Counted from the stretch's first letter, positions 18,760 through 30,392 are shown. The stretch: 64,000 bases of DNA from Neolewinella antarctica (GCF_011927835.1 NZ_JAATJH010000001.1:635104-699103), one strand, 5' to 3'. The notes: generated from the letters alone by a model not told the origin. Numbers and translations are program-made.

Positions 18760-18823
18760 CCAAATTACCGGAAGTGTTCATCTCCAATTACGGGTGAATA
18801 GTGTTACGTAATAACACAACCCG
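18760..18823 (-). promoter_or_regulatory. Possible promoter and operator of the GH13 gene
   Basis: On the minus strand TAATTTGG (18767-18760) is one base from the -7 consensus. Just upstream, at 18791-18823, nested inverted arms CGGGT...ACCCG and GTGTT...AACAC surround the sequence TGTTACGTAATAACA, a plausible repressor site. Assignment is by position only. Confidence 0.4.
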
Positions 18824-18863
18824 CTACTGAAGTGGTGACGGCAAGCTAGCGGAGAAGAGTAAT

Positions 18864-18880
18864 GCGCGGTCGCGGGTGCA
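18864..18880 (+). repeat. Dispersed 17-bp repeat, copy GCGCGGTCGCGGGTGCA
   Basis: Full consensus copy in the non-coding stretch 18743-19510. A degenerate inverted partner (GCATTCGCGACTACC) may be present at 18904-18918. The remainder of this 770-bp stretch shows no gene I can support. Confidence 0.75.
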
Positions 18881-19330
18881 GAGATGATTTCCAAGCAAAC
18901 AAAGCATTCGCGACTACCAGTCTACTAATTATCGCCTACATTCCTACCGCCTACTCTTCCTACCTCACGACAAAACCATTCCCTCCCCCACCCTGTTATC
19001 CCCCCGCACGACCGTCCCATACCATTGGTTGACCCTACAGTTTATTTAAATTGGGAAGTGATTTGGTCTGTCTAGGGCGGGCCTCAGCTCAGACTTGTCG
19101 GGCTCGGAAGCGCGGTTTGAAGACTGCGTAGAAGACAAGGGGATTACTGAATCCAGACCAGCTATCCCAACCGTGTTTTATCAGAGGAGTCAAACCACTC
19201 CTGGGGCGGCGTGCACTTTTTATTACGATAGCAACGCAGTAAACACTACAACAGTAGTCGACGCGATGATAACCCAGCGACGTTGTATTGGCATCACTGT
19301 AGTACAGTTAATAAAACAATAACATCGTGT

Positions 19331-19353
19331 TACGGTACAAAACCGTACCTTCG
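19331..19353 (+). promoter_or_regulatory. Putative promoter of the DEAD-box helicase gene, with inverted repeat
   Basis: TACCTTCG at 19346-19353 is one base from TAnnTTTG. It overlaps an inverted repeat TACGGT-acaaa-ACCGTA. A start here would give an untranslated leader of about 150 nt, in keeping with post-transcriptional control common for cold-inducible RNA helicases (inference). Confidence 0.45.
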
Positions 19354-19510
19354 CACAAATTTTCGGAGAATGCCGGCGTGAATACAAACCGCCGTGCGTG
19401 AATTACTCCCGATCGGGGGCTGCTTTTGGCCCAGATCCTTTTTACCCCAATCAGAGTTCCCGAGCGTGTTGTAATTCCGCTTCCTTGGGTGCTCCCCCCC
19501 AAAACTATAC

Positions 19511-20764
19511 ATGGAAAACAAACGCTCCTCCGGAGGCTCCAAGAGCCGACCGAACAATCGTCGTAATAAATCAACCAGCTCAGGTGGCGGTGGCAACCGT
19601 CGTAGTGGCGGTGGCGGCCAGCGCGGTGGCGGCGGCGGCCGTCGTAGCACCCACGTCTACAAGCCCATCGCTTCTCACCTGATGGTCCACGAGGCCGTCC
19701 CGATGCAGGAAGTCACGTACGACGCCAAGACCAAATACGCCGACTGGGATATTCACCCAAAACTAAAAGTAGCCCTCCGGCAGGCCGGTTGGGTTGCCCC
19801 AACCGAAATCCAGGAAGTTTCCTTCGCCGACATCATCGAGCTGAAGGACATCATGGGCATCGCTACGACCGGTACCGGTAAAACCGGCGCCTTCCTCATC
19901 CCCATCATTGACGCCTTATTGAAAGATGAGCCGTTCCAGACGCTCGTACTCGCCCCTACCCGGGAGCTTGCTCTGCAGATTGAGCAGGAGTTCAAGACGC
20001 TCACGAAAGGAATGACGTTCTCCAGCCTCACCCTCATCGGCGGACGGAATATCAACAGCGACATTCACGCCCTCAAGCGGAACTACGACCTCATCGTCGC
20101 TACCCCCGGTCGTCTGAAGGACCTTTACGGCCAGGGCAAGATCGATCTCGCCCAGGCTTCCGTCCTCATCCTCGACGAGTTCGACCGGATGCTCGACATG
20201 GGTTTCCAAAAGGACGTCAAGTTCATCGCCGACAAAATTGGTCAGCGCGACCAGACCATGCTCTTCTCCGCGACCCGCGACAAGACGCAGGAAACGATCG
20301 TCAACTACTTCCTCACGGACCCCGTCATCCACCAAGTCAGCAGCGGTGAAGCTTCCGCCGAGCACATCAACCAGACCGTGCAGGTGGTCTCCGGCGACGA
20401 ACGCTTTGACCAACTGATCGACATGATGGGCGACCCGAAGATGAAGCGCGTCCTCGTCTTCGCCGAAACGAAGCACCGCGTGAAGAAGATCACCAAGAAG
20501 CTCTCCCAGGCCGGCATCGCCACCGATGAGATCCACGGTAACAAATCACAGAACTACCGCCAGAAAGCGCTCGGCAAATTCAAGTCCGGCAAGATCAAAG
20601 CCCTCTGTGCCACCGACGTTGCCGCCCGTGGCCTCGACATTGATGACGTCACCCACGTGATCAACTTCGAAGCCCCTACGGATTACGACGTCTACATCCA
20701 CCGCGTTGGCCGTACCGGCCGGAACGGTAAGACTGGTGAGGCGATTACTTTTGTGGATCGGTAG
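19511..20764 (+). CDS. DEAD-box family ATP-dependent RNA helicase (DEFD variant) with Gly/Arg-rich N-terminus
   Basis: 417 residues from ATG at 19511. Residues 1-46 are a low-complexity Gly/Arg/Ser tail, a likely RNA-binding RGG-like region. The helicase core follows: motif I ATTGTGKT (118-125), PTREL (149-153), TPGR (198-201), motif II DEFD (222-225) in place of DEAD, SAT (253-255), and motif VI HRVGRTGR (397-404) close to the C-terminus. Such helicases unwind short RNA duplexes in ribosome assembly and mRNA decay. Unusual points are Phe in motif II, the RGG-like region at the N- rather than the C-terminus, and no extension past the core. Transcription ends at the hairpin at 20791. Confidence 0.93.
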   Translation: MENKRSSGGSKSRPNNRRNKSTSSGGGGNRRSGGGGQRGGGGGRRSTHVYKPIASHLMVHEAVPMQEVTYDAKTKYADWDIHPKLKVALRQAGWVAPTEIQEVSFADIIELKDIMGIATTGTGKTGAFLIPIIDALLKDEPFQTLVLAPTRELALQIEQEFKTLTKGMTFSSLTLIGGRNINSDIHALKRNYDLIVATPGRLKDLYGQGKIDLAQASVLILDEFDRMLDMGFQKDVKFIADKIGQRDQTMLFSATRDKTQETIVNYFLTDPVIHQVSSGEASAEHINQTVQVVSGDERFDQLIDMMGDPKMKRVLVFAETKHRVKKITKKLSQAGIATDEIHGNKSQNYRQKALGKFKSGKIKALCATDVAARGLDIDDVTHVINFEAPTDYDVYIHRVGRTGRNGKTGEAITFVDR

Positions 20765-20790
20765 GTCATCACGATAAATAGAAGCTAATC

Positions 20791-20824
20791 AGGGCCAGTC
20801 GTATTGCAACGGCTGGCCCTTTTT
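20791..20824 (+). terminator. Rho-independent terminator after the helicase gene
   Basis: GGGCCAGTCG and CGGCTGGCCC form a strong stem followed by a run of five T, 27 bp past the stop codon. Confidence 0.85.
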
Positions 20825-20845
20825 GTGGGGCAACCAAGACTGTCC

Positions 20846-20853
20846 TATCTTCG
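20846..20853 (+). promoter_or_regulatory. -7 promoter element TATCTTCG
   Basis: One base from TAnnTTTG, just past the terminator and 20 bp before the DUF433 ATG. Confidence 0.45.
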
Positions 20854-20873
20854 TGAAACTCAAAAGCACCAGT

Positions 20874-21101
20874 ATGAACTTCCGGGAAAGAATCACCATG
20901 AGTCCTAACGTCATGCACGGCAAACCCAGCATCAGGAACATGCGCTTTACCGTGACGCAAATGTTGGAGTTGGTCGGTGGGGGCATGAGTTTTGACGAAA
21001 TTTTAGCGGATTACCCCTACATAGAAAGGGATGATATTTTAGCCTGTGTCCAGTTCGCCGCAAGAGTAATCGACAGCCGTTCCGCAGTTTCCTTCATATG
21101 A
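20874..21101 (+). CDS. DUF433-family antitoxin
   Basis: 75 residues from ATG at 20874; an earlier in-frame codon (20823) lies in the terminator and is rejected. The sequence is a typical DUF433 winged-helix-like antitoxin: ERITMSPNVMHGKPSIRNMRFTV, then TQMLELVGGGMSFDEILADYPYIERDDILACV. These proteins are encoded beside DUF5615 PIN-like nucleases and are thought to neutralise them and bind the operon promoter. The stop overlaps the start of the next frame by 4 bp (ATGA), the usual coupling in this gene pair. The partner toxin here carries a stop codon, so the antitoxin may now stand alone. Confidence 0.85.
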   Translation: MNFRERITMSPNVMHGKPSIRNMRFTVTQMLELVGGGMSFDEILADYPYIERDDILACVQFAARVIDSRSAVSFI

Positions 21102-21463
21102 ATTTCATCGTCGACACTCAGTTGCCGTTCAAACTTGCGGTAGTTTTAAGATAACAGGGCTATACCGTAATTCACACGACCGATTTAAAAGATGGGCACC
21201 TTCTTGCGGACGACGAGATCACTAATGTAGCCGTCACTGAAGATCGAGTAGTGATCACGAAGGACGCTGACTTTTATAATGCATACCTGGTCTTTGGTGC
21301 ACCCCCAAAAGTTCTCTATTTGACGTTCGGTAATATATCCAATAAGGATCTTCTTCAATATTTTGATACCCACTTCAGCGAAATAGTGACTAAACTGGAG
21401 GGTGGTGCGGATATCATTGAGTTTAGTCGTGGTGGGTATATCGATCGCTCCACCTCACTTTAG
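21098..21463 (+). pseudogene. DUF5615 PIN-like toxin with an internal stop codon
   Basis: From the ATG overlapping the antitoxin stop, the frame reads MNFIVDTQLPFKLAVVLR, then TAA at 21152-21154 (codon 19), then continues without interruption as QGYTVIHTTDLKDGHLLADD to TAG at 21461-21463. The rest keeps the family features: the early Asp in FIVDTQLP, ADDEITNVAV, and VITKDADF, the nuclease core of Mut7-C/PIN-like DUF5615 proteins. About 120 codons in all. TAA is one base from CAA (Gln) or GAA (Glu), both plausible before QGY, so this looks like a recent nonsense mutation. Sequencing error or reinitiation downstream cannot be excluded. Confidence 0.8.
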
Positions 21464-21505
21464 CTCCACGGTTGTTTACCTTGCCTCTTCACCCCAACCT
21501 TCCCC

Positions 21506-21522
21506 TGCACCAGCGACCGCGC
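21506..21522 (-). repeat. Dispersed 17-bp repeat, one mismatch, abutting the truB start
   Basis: TGCACCAGCGACCGCGC, the inverse of the consensus with one change. It ends 2 bp before the truB ATG and so occupies the place where a ribosome-binding site would be. Confidence 0.65.
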
Positions 21523-21524
21523 CC

Positions 21525-22253
21525 ATGTCAAACTTACCCGAACCTAGCCTTCAGCCCCCATTTACTTTTCAAGACGGCACGCTATTCCTAGTCAACAAAC
21601 CTAAAGGCTGGACGAGCTTCGACGTCGTTAACAAACTACGCTGGAAAATCCGCAAGAAGCTAGGCTTAAAGAAATTCAAAGTCGGCCACGCCGGCACGCT
21701 CGACCCCATGGCCACCGGAATGCTAAATATCTGCACTGGAAAGTGGACGAAGCGACTACAGGAGTTACAGGGCCTAGACAAAACCTACACCGGCACCATT
21801 ACCCTCGGCGCGACGACGGCCAGCTACGACGCCGAAGAGCCCATTAACGAGACTTTTCCGACCGACCACATTACGGAAGAAATGATTCGCCAGGCCGCGA
21901 TTGACTTAACGGGTGATTTACAACAACTACCGCCTATATTTTCGGCCATAAAAGTTGGTGGTCAGCCACTATACAAAAAAGCCCGCCGGGGTGAATCAGT
22001 AGAAGTTAAGCCCCGCCCGGTCACCGTGCATGAATTTGAGATTACGCGAATTGAATTGCCCGAGGTCGACTTTGTGATCAGCTGCTCGAAGGGGACTTAC
22101 ATTCGTAGCTTGGCGTACGATTTAGGAAAATCATTGGATTCTGGCGGTTACCTGACAGCCCTCAGACGCACGGTTGTCGGACCGTACTTAGAAGAAAATA
22201 TGTGGAACCTCGAAGAACTTTTGACGGCAATTGGTGACCGGGATATCGTGTAA
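21525..22253 (+). CDS. truB: tRNA pseudouridine(55) synthase TruB
   Basis: 242 residues from ATG at 21525 (MSNLPEPSLQPPFTF). An upstream in-frame codon at 21402 lies inside the toxin remnant and is rejected. Visible motifs are GTLFLVNKPKGWTSFDVVNKLR, KVGHAGTLDPMATGML with the catalytic Asp, YTGTITLGATTASYDAE, LPPIFSAIKVGGQPLYKKAR, and CSKGTYIRSLAYDLG. TruB makes pseudouridine 55 in the T-loop of tRNAs. The frame lacks a long C-terminal extension, as in short Bacteroidota versions. A TACCTTGC element at 21477-21484 may be its promoter. The stop is 44 bp from the convergent glpK stop. Confidence 0.95.
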   Translation: MSNLPEPSLQPPFTFQDGTLFLVNKPKGWTSFDVVNKLRWKIRKKLGLKKFKVGHAGTLDPMATGMLNICTGKWTKRLQELQGLDKTYTGTITLGATTASYDAEEPINETFPTDHITEEMIRQAAIDLTGDLQQLPPIFSAIKVGGQPLYKKARRGESVEVKPRPVTVHEFEITRIELPEVDFVISCSKGTYIRSLAYDLGKSLDSGGYLTALRRTVVGPYLEENMWNLEELLTAIGDRDIV

Positions 22254-22297
22254 CTATTTTGTGCCTTCGTGCCTTAAAAACAAACGTCTTCAAGCAG

Positions 22298-25490
<3,193 letters not shown>

Positions 25491-25530
25491 GCACACAAGG
25501 CTCGTAGTTTCCATCCATCCGCCCAAACCT

Positions 25531-25538
25531 TACATTTG
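25531..25538 (+). promoter_or_regulatory. -7 promoter element TACATTTG of gatC
   Basis: Exact match to TAnnTTTG, 15 bp before the gatC ATG, implying a very short leader. Confidence 0.6.
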
Positions 25539-25553
25539 TCGAAAACTAAGCGC

Positions 25554-25850
25554 ATGAAAGTTGACGAAGCCTTAATCTCGCAACTAGCTAAACTAGCCCG
25601 CCTTGCCCCCACCCCGGCGCAGTCGATCAAATTGCGGGATGACCTTGCGGGGATTTTGGAAATGGTCGCTAAGCTTGACGAGTTGGATCTGGAAAATATA
25701 GAACCGCTCCGTTACGTAACCGGCCAGGAAAACGTTCCCCGCCCGGATAAGATCGGCCACCACATCGACCGCGACCTAGCCCTGGACAATGCACCCGACG
25801 CTGACCGCGAGGGTGGTTTTTTGTGCGTCCCCCGGGTCATCAGCGAATAG
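25554..25850 (+). CDS. gatC: Glutamyl/aspartyl-tRNA amidotransferase subunit C
   Basis: 98 residues from ATG at 25554 (MKVDEALISQLAKLARL). An in-frame TTG at 25536 lies within the -7 promoter element and is rejected. Typical GatC: VDEALISQLAKLARLAPTP, LAGILEMVAKLDELDLENIEPL, and a C-terminal DNAPDADREGGFLCVPRVI. GatC bridges GatA and GatB in the complex that converts Glu-tRNA(Gln) or Asp-tRNA(Asn) to the correct amidated form. gatA and gatB are not adjacent. Confidence 0.93.
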   Translation: MKVDEALISQLAKLARLAPTPAQSIKLRDDLAGILEMVAKLDELDLENIEPLRYVTGQENVPRPDKIGHHIDRDLALDNAPDADREGGFLCVPRVISE

Positions 25851-25889
25851 TGCGGCTACACTTAATTTTTTACTTTACAAAACCGCGCC

Positions 25890-26621
25890 ATGGAGCCAGT
25901 TATCGAGATTGACCAGTTGACGAAGACCTACATAATGGGCCAGACCAAGGTGCACGCTTTGCGCGGCGTCGATCTGCTCATTAACACAAATGAATACGTA
26001 GCGCTAATGGGTCCTTCCGGTTCCGGAAAGTCAACGTTAATGAACCTGCTCGGCTGCCTCGACACGCCCACCTTAGGCAACTACAAGCTCGACGGCAAGG
26101 ACGTCAGCGTGATGGACGATACCGAACTGGCCAATATTCGGAACGAGAAAATTGGTTTTGTCTTCCAGACCTTTAATCTCCTCCCCCGCCAAAGTACGCT
26201 GGACAACGTCGCCCTTCCCCTGGTCTACGCCGGCGTTCCCCGTAAGGAAAGAGAAGCTCGGGCTCACGAGGTGTTAGCTTCCGTCGGCCTTGGCGACCGC
26301 ACGGACCACAAACCCAACGAACTCTCCGGTGGACAGCGCCAGCGCGTCGCCATCGCCCGGGCGCTGGTGAACAGGCCAGCCATCATCCTGGCGGATGAGC
26401 CCACCGGCAACCTCGATACGAAAACAAGTATCGAGATTATGGAGATTTTCGAGAAAATCCAGGCCGACGGAAATACGGTCATCATCGTCACCCACGAGCC
26501 CGATATTGCCGAGCACGCGCACCGCATCGTACGTCTCCGGGACGGCTCGGTCGAGACCGATGAACTGAACGCGGAAATTCGTAGGGCTTCCGACCCGGAA
26601 CACCGCTACAACCAAGCGTAA
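25890..26621 (+). CDS. ABC transporter ATP-binding protein, LolD/MacB type
   Basis: 243 residues. Walker [11 protein letters not shown]-loop [13 protein letters not shown], signature [15 protein letters not shown], Walker [13 protein letters not shown] and the H-switch IIVTHEPD are all intact, so it is a functional ATPase. The sequence around [29 protein letters not shown] is typical of the LolD/MacB group, which powers lipoprotein release or peptide/antibiotic export. No permease gene follows, so partner and cargo are unknown. It starts 39 bp after gatC and is read in the same direction. Confidence 0.92.
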   Translation: MEPVIEIDQLTKTYIMGQTKVHALRGVDLLINTNEYVALMGPSGSGKSTLMNLLGCLDTPTLGNYKLDGKDVSVMDDTELANIRNEKIGFVFQTFNLLPRQSTLDNVALPLVYAGVPRKEREARAHEVLASVGLGDRTDHKPNELSGGQRQRVAIARALVNRPAIILADEPTGNLDTKTSIEIMEIFEKIQADGNTVIIVTHEPDIAEHAHRIVRLRDGSVETDELNAEIRRASDPEHRYNQA

Positions 26622-26691
26622 GAATTGGCGTTTGCAGCAAAAACTAGGCACCGAAATCACCTCGACTTCACCGTTGCCGTAAACTCTAAGC

Positions 26692-27225
26692 ATGAAAGTA
26701 TATACTAAAACGGGCGACAAGGGCCAGACGGGGCTTTACTCGGGCAAACGCATCCCGAAATTCCACCAGCGCGTAGAAGCCTACGGGACGGTGGACGAAC
26801 TAAACTCTTTCCTCGGTTTGCTACGTGACCACATCGAAGATGACGACTTACGTACGGAACTACTCGCGCAGCAGAATCACCTGTTCGCCCTCGGTGCGGC
26901 GCTGGCCGATGACCGCCCGGGGCAAGCTTATGAGCTCCCCGCCAGCGCGGCTACGGACTTGGAGCATGCCATTGATCGGATGGACGCGGACTTACCCAAG
27001 ATGACCCACTTCGTGCTTCCCGGTGGGGCACCGGTCCTCAGCCACGCACACATTTGCCGCACCATCTGCCGGCGGGCGGAGCGGCGCGTCGTTGAGCTGG
27101 CCACGGACGTGGAGATAGACGGTGCGGTTATCATCTACCTGAATCGCCTGAGCGATTACTTCTTCGTACTTTCTCGCCACCTCGCCCGCGTTATGCAGAT
27201 CGAGGAGGTAAAATGGATCAGTTAA
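26692..27225 (+). CDS. PduO-type cob(I)alamin adenosyltransferase
   Basis: 177 residues from ATG at 26692. N-terminal KVYTKTGDKGQTGLYSGKRIPK is the ATP-binding P-loop-like motif of the PduO family; VEAYGTVDELNSFLG, FVLPGGAPVLSHAHICRTICRRAERRVV and YLNRLSDYFFVLSRHL follow. It transfers the adenosyl group of ATP to cob(I)alamin, making coenzyme B12, for example for methylmalonyl-CoA mutase. The next gene starts 10 bp after its stop, so they are probably co-transcribed. Length is normal. Confidence 0.95.
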   Translation: MKVYTKTGDKGQTGLYSGKRIPKFHQRVEAYGTVDELNSFLGLLRDHIEDDDLRTELLAQQNHLFALGAALADDRPGQAYELPASAATDLEHAIDRMDADLPKMTHFVLPGGAPVLSHAHICRTICRRAERRVVELATDVEIDGAVIIYLNRLSDYFFVLSRHLARVMQIEEVKWIS

Positions 27226-27235
27226 GTTGACATTT

Positions 27236-28123
27236 ATGAATATTTCAGTTATTGGTGCGGGGCAGATGGGCGCCGGTATCGCGCAAGTCTTTGCGGTTGC
27301 CGGGCACCAGGTTAGTCTCGTTGATATTAGTACGGAATCGCTCGATCGCGGATTGGCGAGCGTACAGTCAAGCTTGGCAAGAGTGCTTAAGAAAGAGCGC
27401 ATTACGGAGGTGGAACTCGCCACGGCCGTCGCCAACATTAGTCTGCACACCGACATGGCGGAAGGGGTTTCCGAGGCCGACCTCGTCATTGAGGCTGCGA
27501 CGGAAAACGTCGACCTGAAGCTAAAGATCTTTGCCGAGCTCGCTCGCCTGGCACCCGCGGCCGCGCCCCTTGCTTCAAACACCTCTAGCATCAGCATTAC
27601 GCGGATTGCCGCGGCGACCGATCGGCCAGAAAAGGTGATCGGGATGCACTTCATGAACCCGGTGCCGGTGATGAAATTAATCGAGGTTATTCGCGGCTAC
27701 GCTACGAACGATGAGACTACGAAGATGGTGATGCAACTCAGCCGGGACTTAGGTAAAGTACCCGTTGAAGTGACCGACTACCCTGGTTTCGTAGCTAACC
27801 GGATTTTGATGCCGATGATCAACGAGGCGATGTACACGCTGTGGGAAGGCGTCGCGGACGTAGAAGCCATCGACACCGTGATGAAACTCGGTATGGCGCA
27901 CCCCATGGGTCCGTTGCAGCTAGCGGATTACATCGGGCTGGATACTTGCCTGGCCATCCTGAACGTCATGCAGGAGGGCTTCGGCAGACTGCACTATCAG
28001 GCTTGCCCCTTACTGGTCAACATGGTTACGGCGGGTAAACTCGGGCGAAAATCCGGGGAAGGGTTCTACGATTATAGTGGCGGCGGCAAGGAGATGGTCG
28101 TCAGCAAAAGCTTTAAAATATAG
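27236..28123 (+). CDS. 3-hydroxyacyl-CoA (3-hydroxybutyryl-CoA) dehydrogenase
   Basis: 295 residues from ATG at 27236 (MNISVIGAGQMGAGIAQVFA); a TTG 9 bp earlier is less likely. N-terminal Rossmann fold with GAGQMGAG binds NAD(P); SNTSSISITRIAAATDRPEKVIGMHFMNPVPVMKLIEVI holds the catalytic His, then YPGFVANRILMPMINEAM and the C-terminal helical domain ending GRKSGEGFYDYSGGG. It oxidises or reduces 3-hydroxybutyryl-CoA/acetoacetyl-CoA in butyrate or fatty-acid metabolism. Its pairing with the B12 enzyme hints at short-chain acyl-CoA metabolism (inference). Confidence 0.93.
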   Translation: MNISVIGAGQMGAGIAQVFAVAGHQVSLVDISTESLDRGLASVQSSLARVLKKERITEVELATAVANISLHTDMAEGVSEADLVIEAATENVDLKLKIFAELARLAPAAAPLASNTSSISITRIAAATDRPEKVIGMHFMNPVPVMKLIEVIRGYATNDETTKMVMQLSRDLGKVPVEVTDYPGFVANRILMPMINEAMYTLWEGVADVEAIDTVMKLGMAHPMGPLQLADYIGLDTCLAILNVMQEGFGRLHYQACPLLVNMVTAGKLGRKSGEGFYDYSGGGKEMVVSKSFKI

Positions 28124-28277
28124 TCTCACAACTCAGGATTTGTGACTTCTAGCTTGTCCTTTTCCTGCTGGCTGCGTTAAAAAGCCTCAACGACGCTACG
28201 GCATCTCTTACGTTTTTTGCCTTACCAGCAAAAAAAATAACATCGCTATCAATTCACAAATCCTAAATTGTGAGACT
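28121..28277. repeat. MITE-like inverted-repeat element before kdsA
   Basis: Terminal arms of about 24 bp (28121-28144, agtctcacaactcagga...; 28254-28277, ...aaattgtgagact) match with two mismatches. The interior has its own shorter inverted arms (GCTGG...CCAGC) and poly-T/poly-A runs. It holds no ORF, starts at the stop of the dehydrogenase gene and ends 4 bp before the kdsA ATG, so it fills the intergenic gap. Confidence 0.65.
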
Positions 28278-28281
28278 ATTA

Positions 28282-29097
28282 ATGGACTATTCAGCACTGC
28301 CAAATATCAAGTTTGCGGACGCCAATAATTTCTTCCTGATCGCCGGCCCCTGTGCCATCGAGAGCGAAGCCACCGCCATGGAGATCGCCGAACGCGTGGG
28401 TGAGATCACCGACAAACTCGGCATCCCCTACATCTTCAAGGGAAGCTACCGCAAAGCCAACCGCAGCCGGGTCGACAGTTTTACCGGTATCGGGGATGAA
28501 AAGGCACTCGAAATTCTGGCCAAAGTAGGTGATCGGTTCGGCCTGCCTACAACCACTGACATCCACGCCGAGGCGGAGGCCGCCATGGCCGCCCAGTATG
28601 TTGACGTGCTGCAAATCCCCGCCTTTCTCTGCCGCCAAACGGACCTAATCGTCGCCGCCGCCAAAACGGGTAAGGTGGTCAACATCAAGAAAGGGCAATT
28701 CCTGAGTGCGGCCGGCATGGAGCACGCCCGGCAAAAAGTTCTCGATAGCGGAAATGATCAGGTCTGGCTGACCGAGCGCGGAACCACTTTTGGGTACACC
28801 GACTTGGTCGTAGACTTCCGTGGCATCCCCACCATGCGCCGTCTGGGTAGTCCGGTGGTAATGGACTGCACCCACTCCCTACAGCAGCCCAACCAGAATA
28901 GCGGCGTCACCGGAGGCCGACCGGAAATGATCGAAACGATCGCCAAGGCGGCCATCGTCACCGGTGCGGATGGTCTCTTTATGGAAACGCACCCTAATCC
29001 GAGCGAAGCGCAGAGCGACGCGGCCAACATGCTTCCGCTGGATCAGTTGGAGGCCATCCTTCGCAAATTAATCAGGGTTCGGGAAGCTATTCTCTAG
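28282..29097 (+). CDS. kdsA: 3-deoxy-8-phosphooctulonate (KDO-8-P) synthase
   Basis: 271 residues from ATG at 28282 (MDYSALPNIKF); a GTG at 28270 lies in the right arm of the inverted repeat and is rejected. Family blocks: FFLIAGPCAIESEATAMEI, FKGSYRKANRSRVDSFTGIG, TDIHAEAEAA, DVLQIPAFLCRQTDLI, VNIKKGQFLS, PVVMDCTHSLQ, and GLFMETHPNPSEAQSDAANMLPLDQL. It condenses arabinose 5-phosphate with phosphoenolpyruvate to KDO-8-P for lipopolysaccharide inner core. The KANRS motif distinguishes it from DAHP synthases. Any native promoter may have been changed by the element at 28121-28277. Confidence 0.95.
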   Translation: MDYSALPNIKFADANNFFLIAGPCAIESEATAMEIAERVGEITDKLGIPYIFKGSYRKANRSRVDSFTGIGDEKALEILAKVGDRFGLPTTTDIHAEAEAAMAAQYVDVLQIPAFLCRQTDLIVAAAKTGKVVNIKKGQFLSAAGMEHARQKVLDSGNDQVWLTERGTTFGYTDLVVDFRGIPTMRRLGSPVVMDCTHSLQQPNQNSGVTGGRPEMIETIAKAAIVTGADGLFMETHPNPSEAQSDAANMLPLDQLEAILRKLIRVREAIL

Positions 29098-29289
29098 CGG
29101 GCCGTAAATTGGCCCTGGAGAGCGTACGTACAACACGCATCCGTCTAAAGTCTGACTCGGTATAATCTCCGAAATAATCTCGCTGAAGCCGAAATAATTC
29201 GGAACATTAAGGGAGTATCCAGCTTAATTAACTAAAACTATTTCAGCCGTGGCAATAATGCCGGGTATGACGAAGCTTTCGATAGTGCC

Positions 29290-29925
29290 ATGGTAAAAAC
29301 ATTCGCCCTCTTTCCCCTTCAACTAGTCGTCTTTCCCGGAGAGCAACTGAACCTCCACATTTTTGAGGAGCGCTACCGGCAGTTGGTGGCCGACGTCGAA
29401 GACAATAACATAACGTTTCTGGTATCGACCATGATGGCCGGCAAAATGCAGTCGACTGCTACGGAAGTGACCCTCGAAGAAGTAGCCAACCGCTACCCTT
29501 CCGGCGAGTGCGACATCAGGACGCGCGGCGGCGACGTCTACTTACTCGAAGATTACTACAAGACGATGCCGGGTAAATTTTACCCCGGTGGGGAAGGCAG
29601 CAAACTGGAAATAGACTACGCCGAAGATCCGGAAATGAACGAGGAAATCGTCGACCTGGTGAAAACCATTTACCGCCAACTCCGGGTGTCGAAGGAAGTT
29701 AAATCCGTCGCGGAAGGCTTTCTGACCTACGATGTCGGCCACTACGTCGGTCTTACGTTAAAGGGCGAGTACGAGTTGCTAACCCTACGCGAGGCTCGTC
29801 CCCGGCAGAGGTTCTTGCTCGATCACCTCAAAGATATTCTTCCGAACGTCGAGGAAAATACGGGGATCCGGGACCGCGCTGAGTTGAACGGCCACTTCAA
29901 AGAACTGATCCCGCCTAATTTCTAG
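29290..29925 (+). CDS. Lon N-terminal-domain (substrate-binding) protein
   Basis: 211 residues. The N-terminus (MVKTFALFPLQLVVFPGEQLNLHIFEERYRQLV) is the classical LON substrate-binding domain; the protein ends without the AAA+ or protease domains, so it is a stand-alone LON-domain protein. Its role is not established; such proteins may act as adaptors. The upstream gap 29098-29289 contains a small GGGCC/GGCCC hairpin at 29099-29115 and the duplicated string CCGAAATAAT at about 29170-29200. Confidence 0.85.
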   Translation: MVKTFALFPLQLVVFPGEQLNLHIFEERYRQLVADVEDNNITFLVSTMMAGKMQSTATEVTLEEVANRYPSGECDIRTRGGDVYLLEDYYKTMPGKFYPGGEGSKLEIDYAEDPEMNEEIVDLVKTIYRQLRVSKEVKSVAEGFLTYDVGHYVGLTLKGEYELLTLREARPRQRFLLDHLKDILPNVEENTGIRDRAELNGHFKELIPPNF

Positions 29926-29987
29926 CACCTTACTTATGGTGCGTTGCCGCCGTGGGCGGGGGGATAGCTCGTAGCCAGTCGCGGGTT

Positions 29988-30392
29988 TTACGCCCCACGC
30001 AACTCAACCCGCTCACTGATCAACGTAGCTAGTTCCTGCATCCGCGCATCTGAAACCGCCACGGATTTACCGAACCGAAAATCTTGCTCCTGCGAGACGG
30101 GCACCAGGTGAACGTGCGCGTGCGGTACCTCGAGGCCCAGCACGCCAACGGCTACCCTGGCGCAGGGTACTACGGACTTGATCGCGGCGGCTACCCGTTT
30201 GCTGAACACCAGCAGTCCGCTTAACTCGTCGTCGGTTAAATCAAAGACGTAGTCAATTTCCTTTTTCGGTACGCAGAGCGTGTGCCCTTCCACCATTGGC
30301 CGCACGTCGAGAAACGCGATGAACCGGTCCGTCTCGGCGATCTTGTGCGCGGGCACCTCACCCGCGATAATTTTACTGAAGATTGAACCCAT
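29988..30392 (-). CDS. HIT-family nucleotide-binding protein
   Basis: 134 residues. Starts GSIFSKIIAGEVPAHKIAETDRFIAFLDVRPMVEGHTLCVPKKEID, the typical HIT N-terminus, and carries the histidine triad HAHVHLVP near the C-terminus. HIT proteins hydrolyse or transfer nucleoside phosphoramidates and adenylates; the exact substrate is not known. It follows greA by 3 bp, so the two are translated from one message. Confidence 0.94.
   Translation of the reverse strand: MGSIFSKIIAGEVPAHKIAETDRFIAFLDVRPMVEGHTLCVPKKEIDYVFDLTDDELSGLLVFSKRVAAAIKSVVPCARVAVGVLGLEVPHAHVHLVPVSQEQDFRFGKSVAVSDARMQELATLISERVELRGA

Noticed and set aside
19095..19322. 75-residue ORF in the gap before the helicase gene
   Set aside because: No family similarity, no ribosome-binding context, and it overlaps the promoter region.
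28282..29097. Assignment of this gene as DAHP synthase
   Set aside because: KANRS, DVLQIPAFLCRQTDL and the THSLQ/ETHPNPSEAQSD blocks fit KdsA better.
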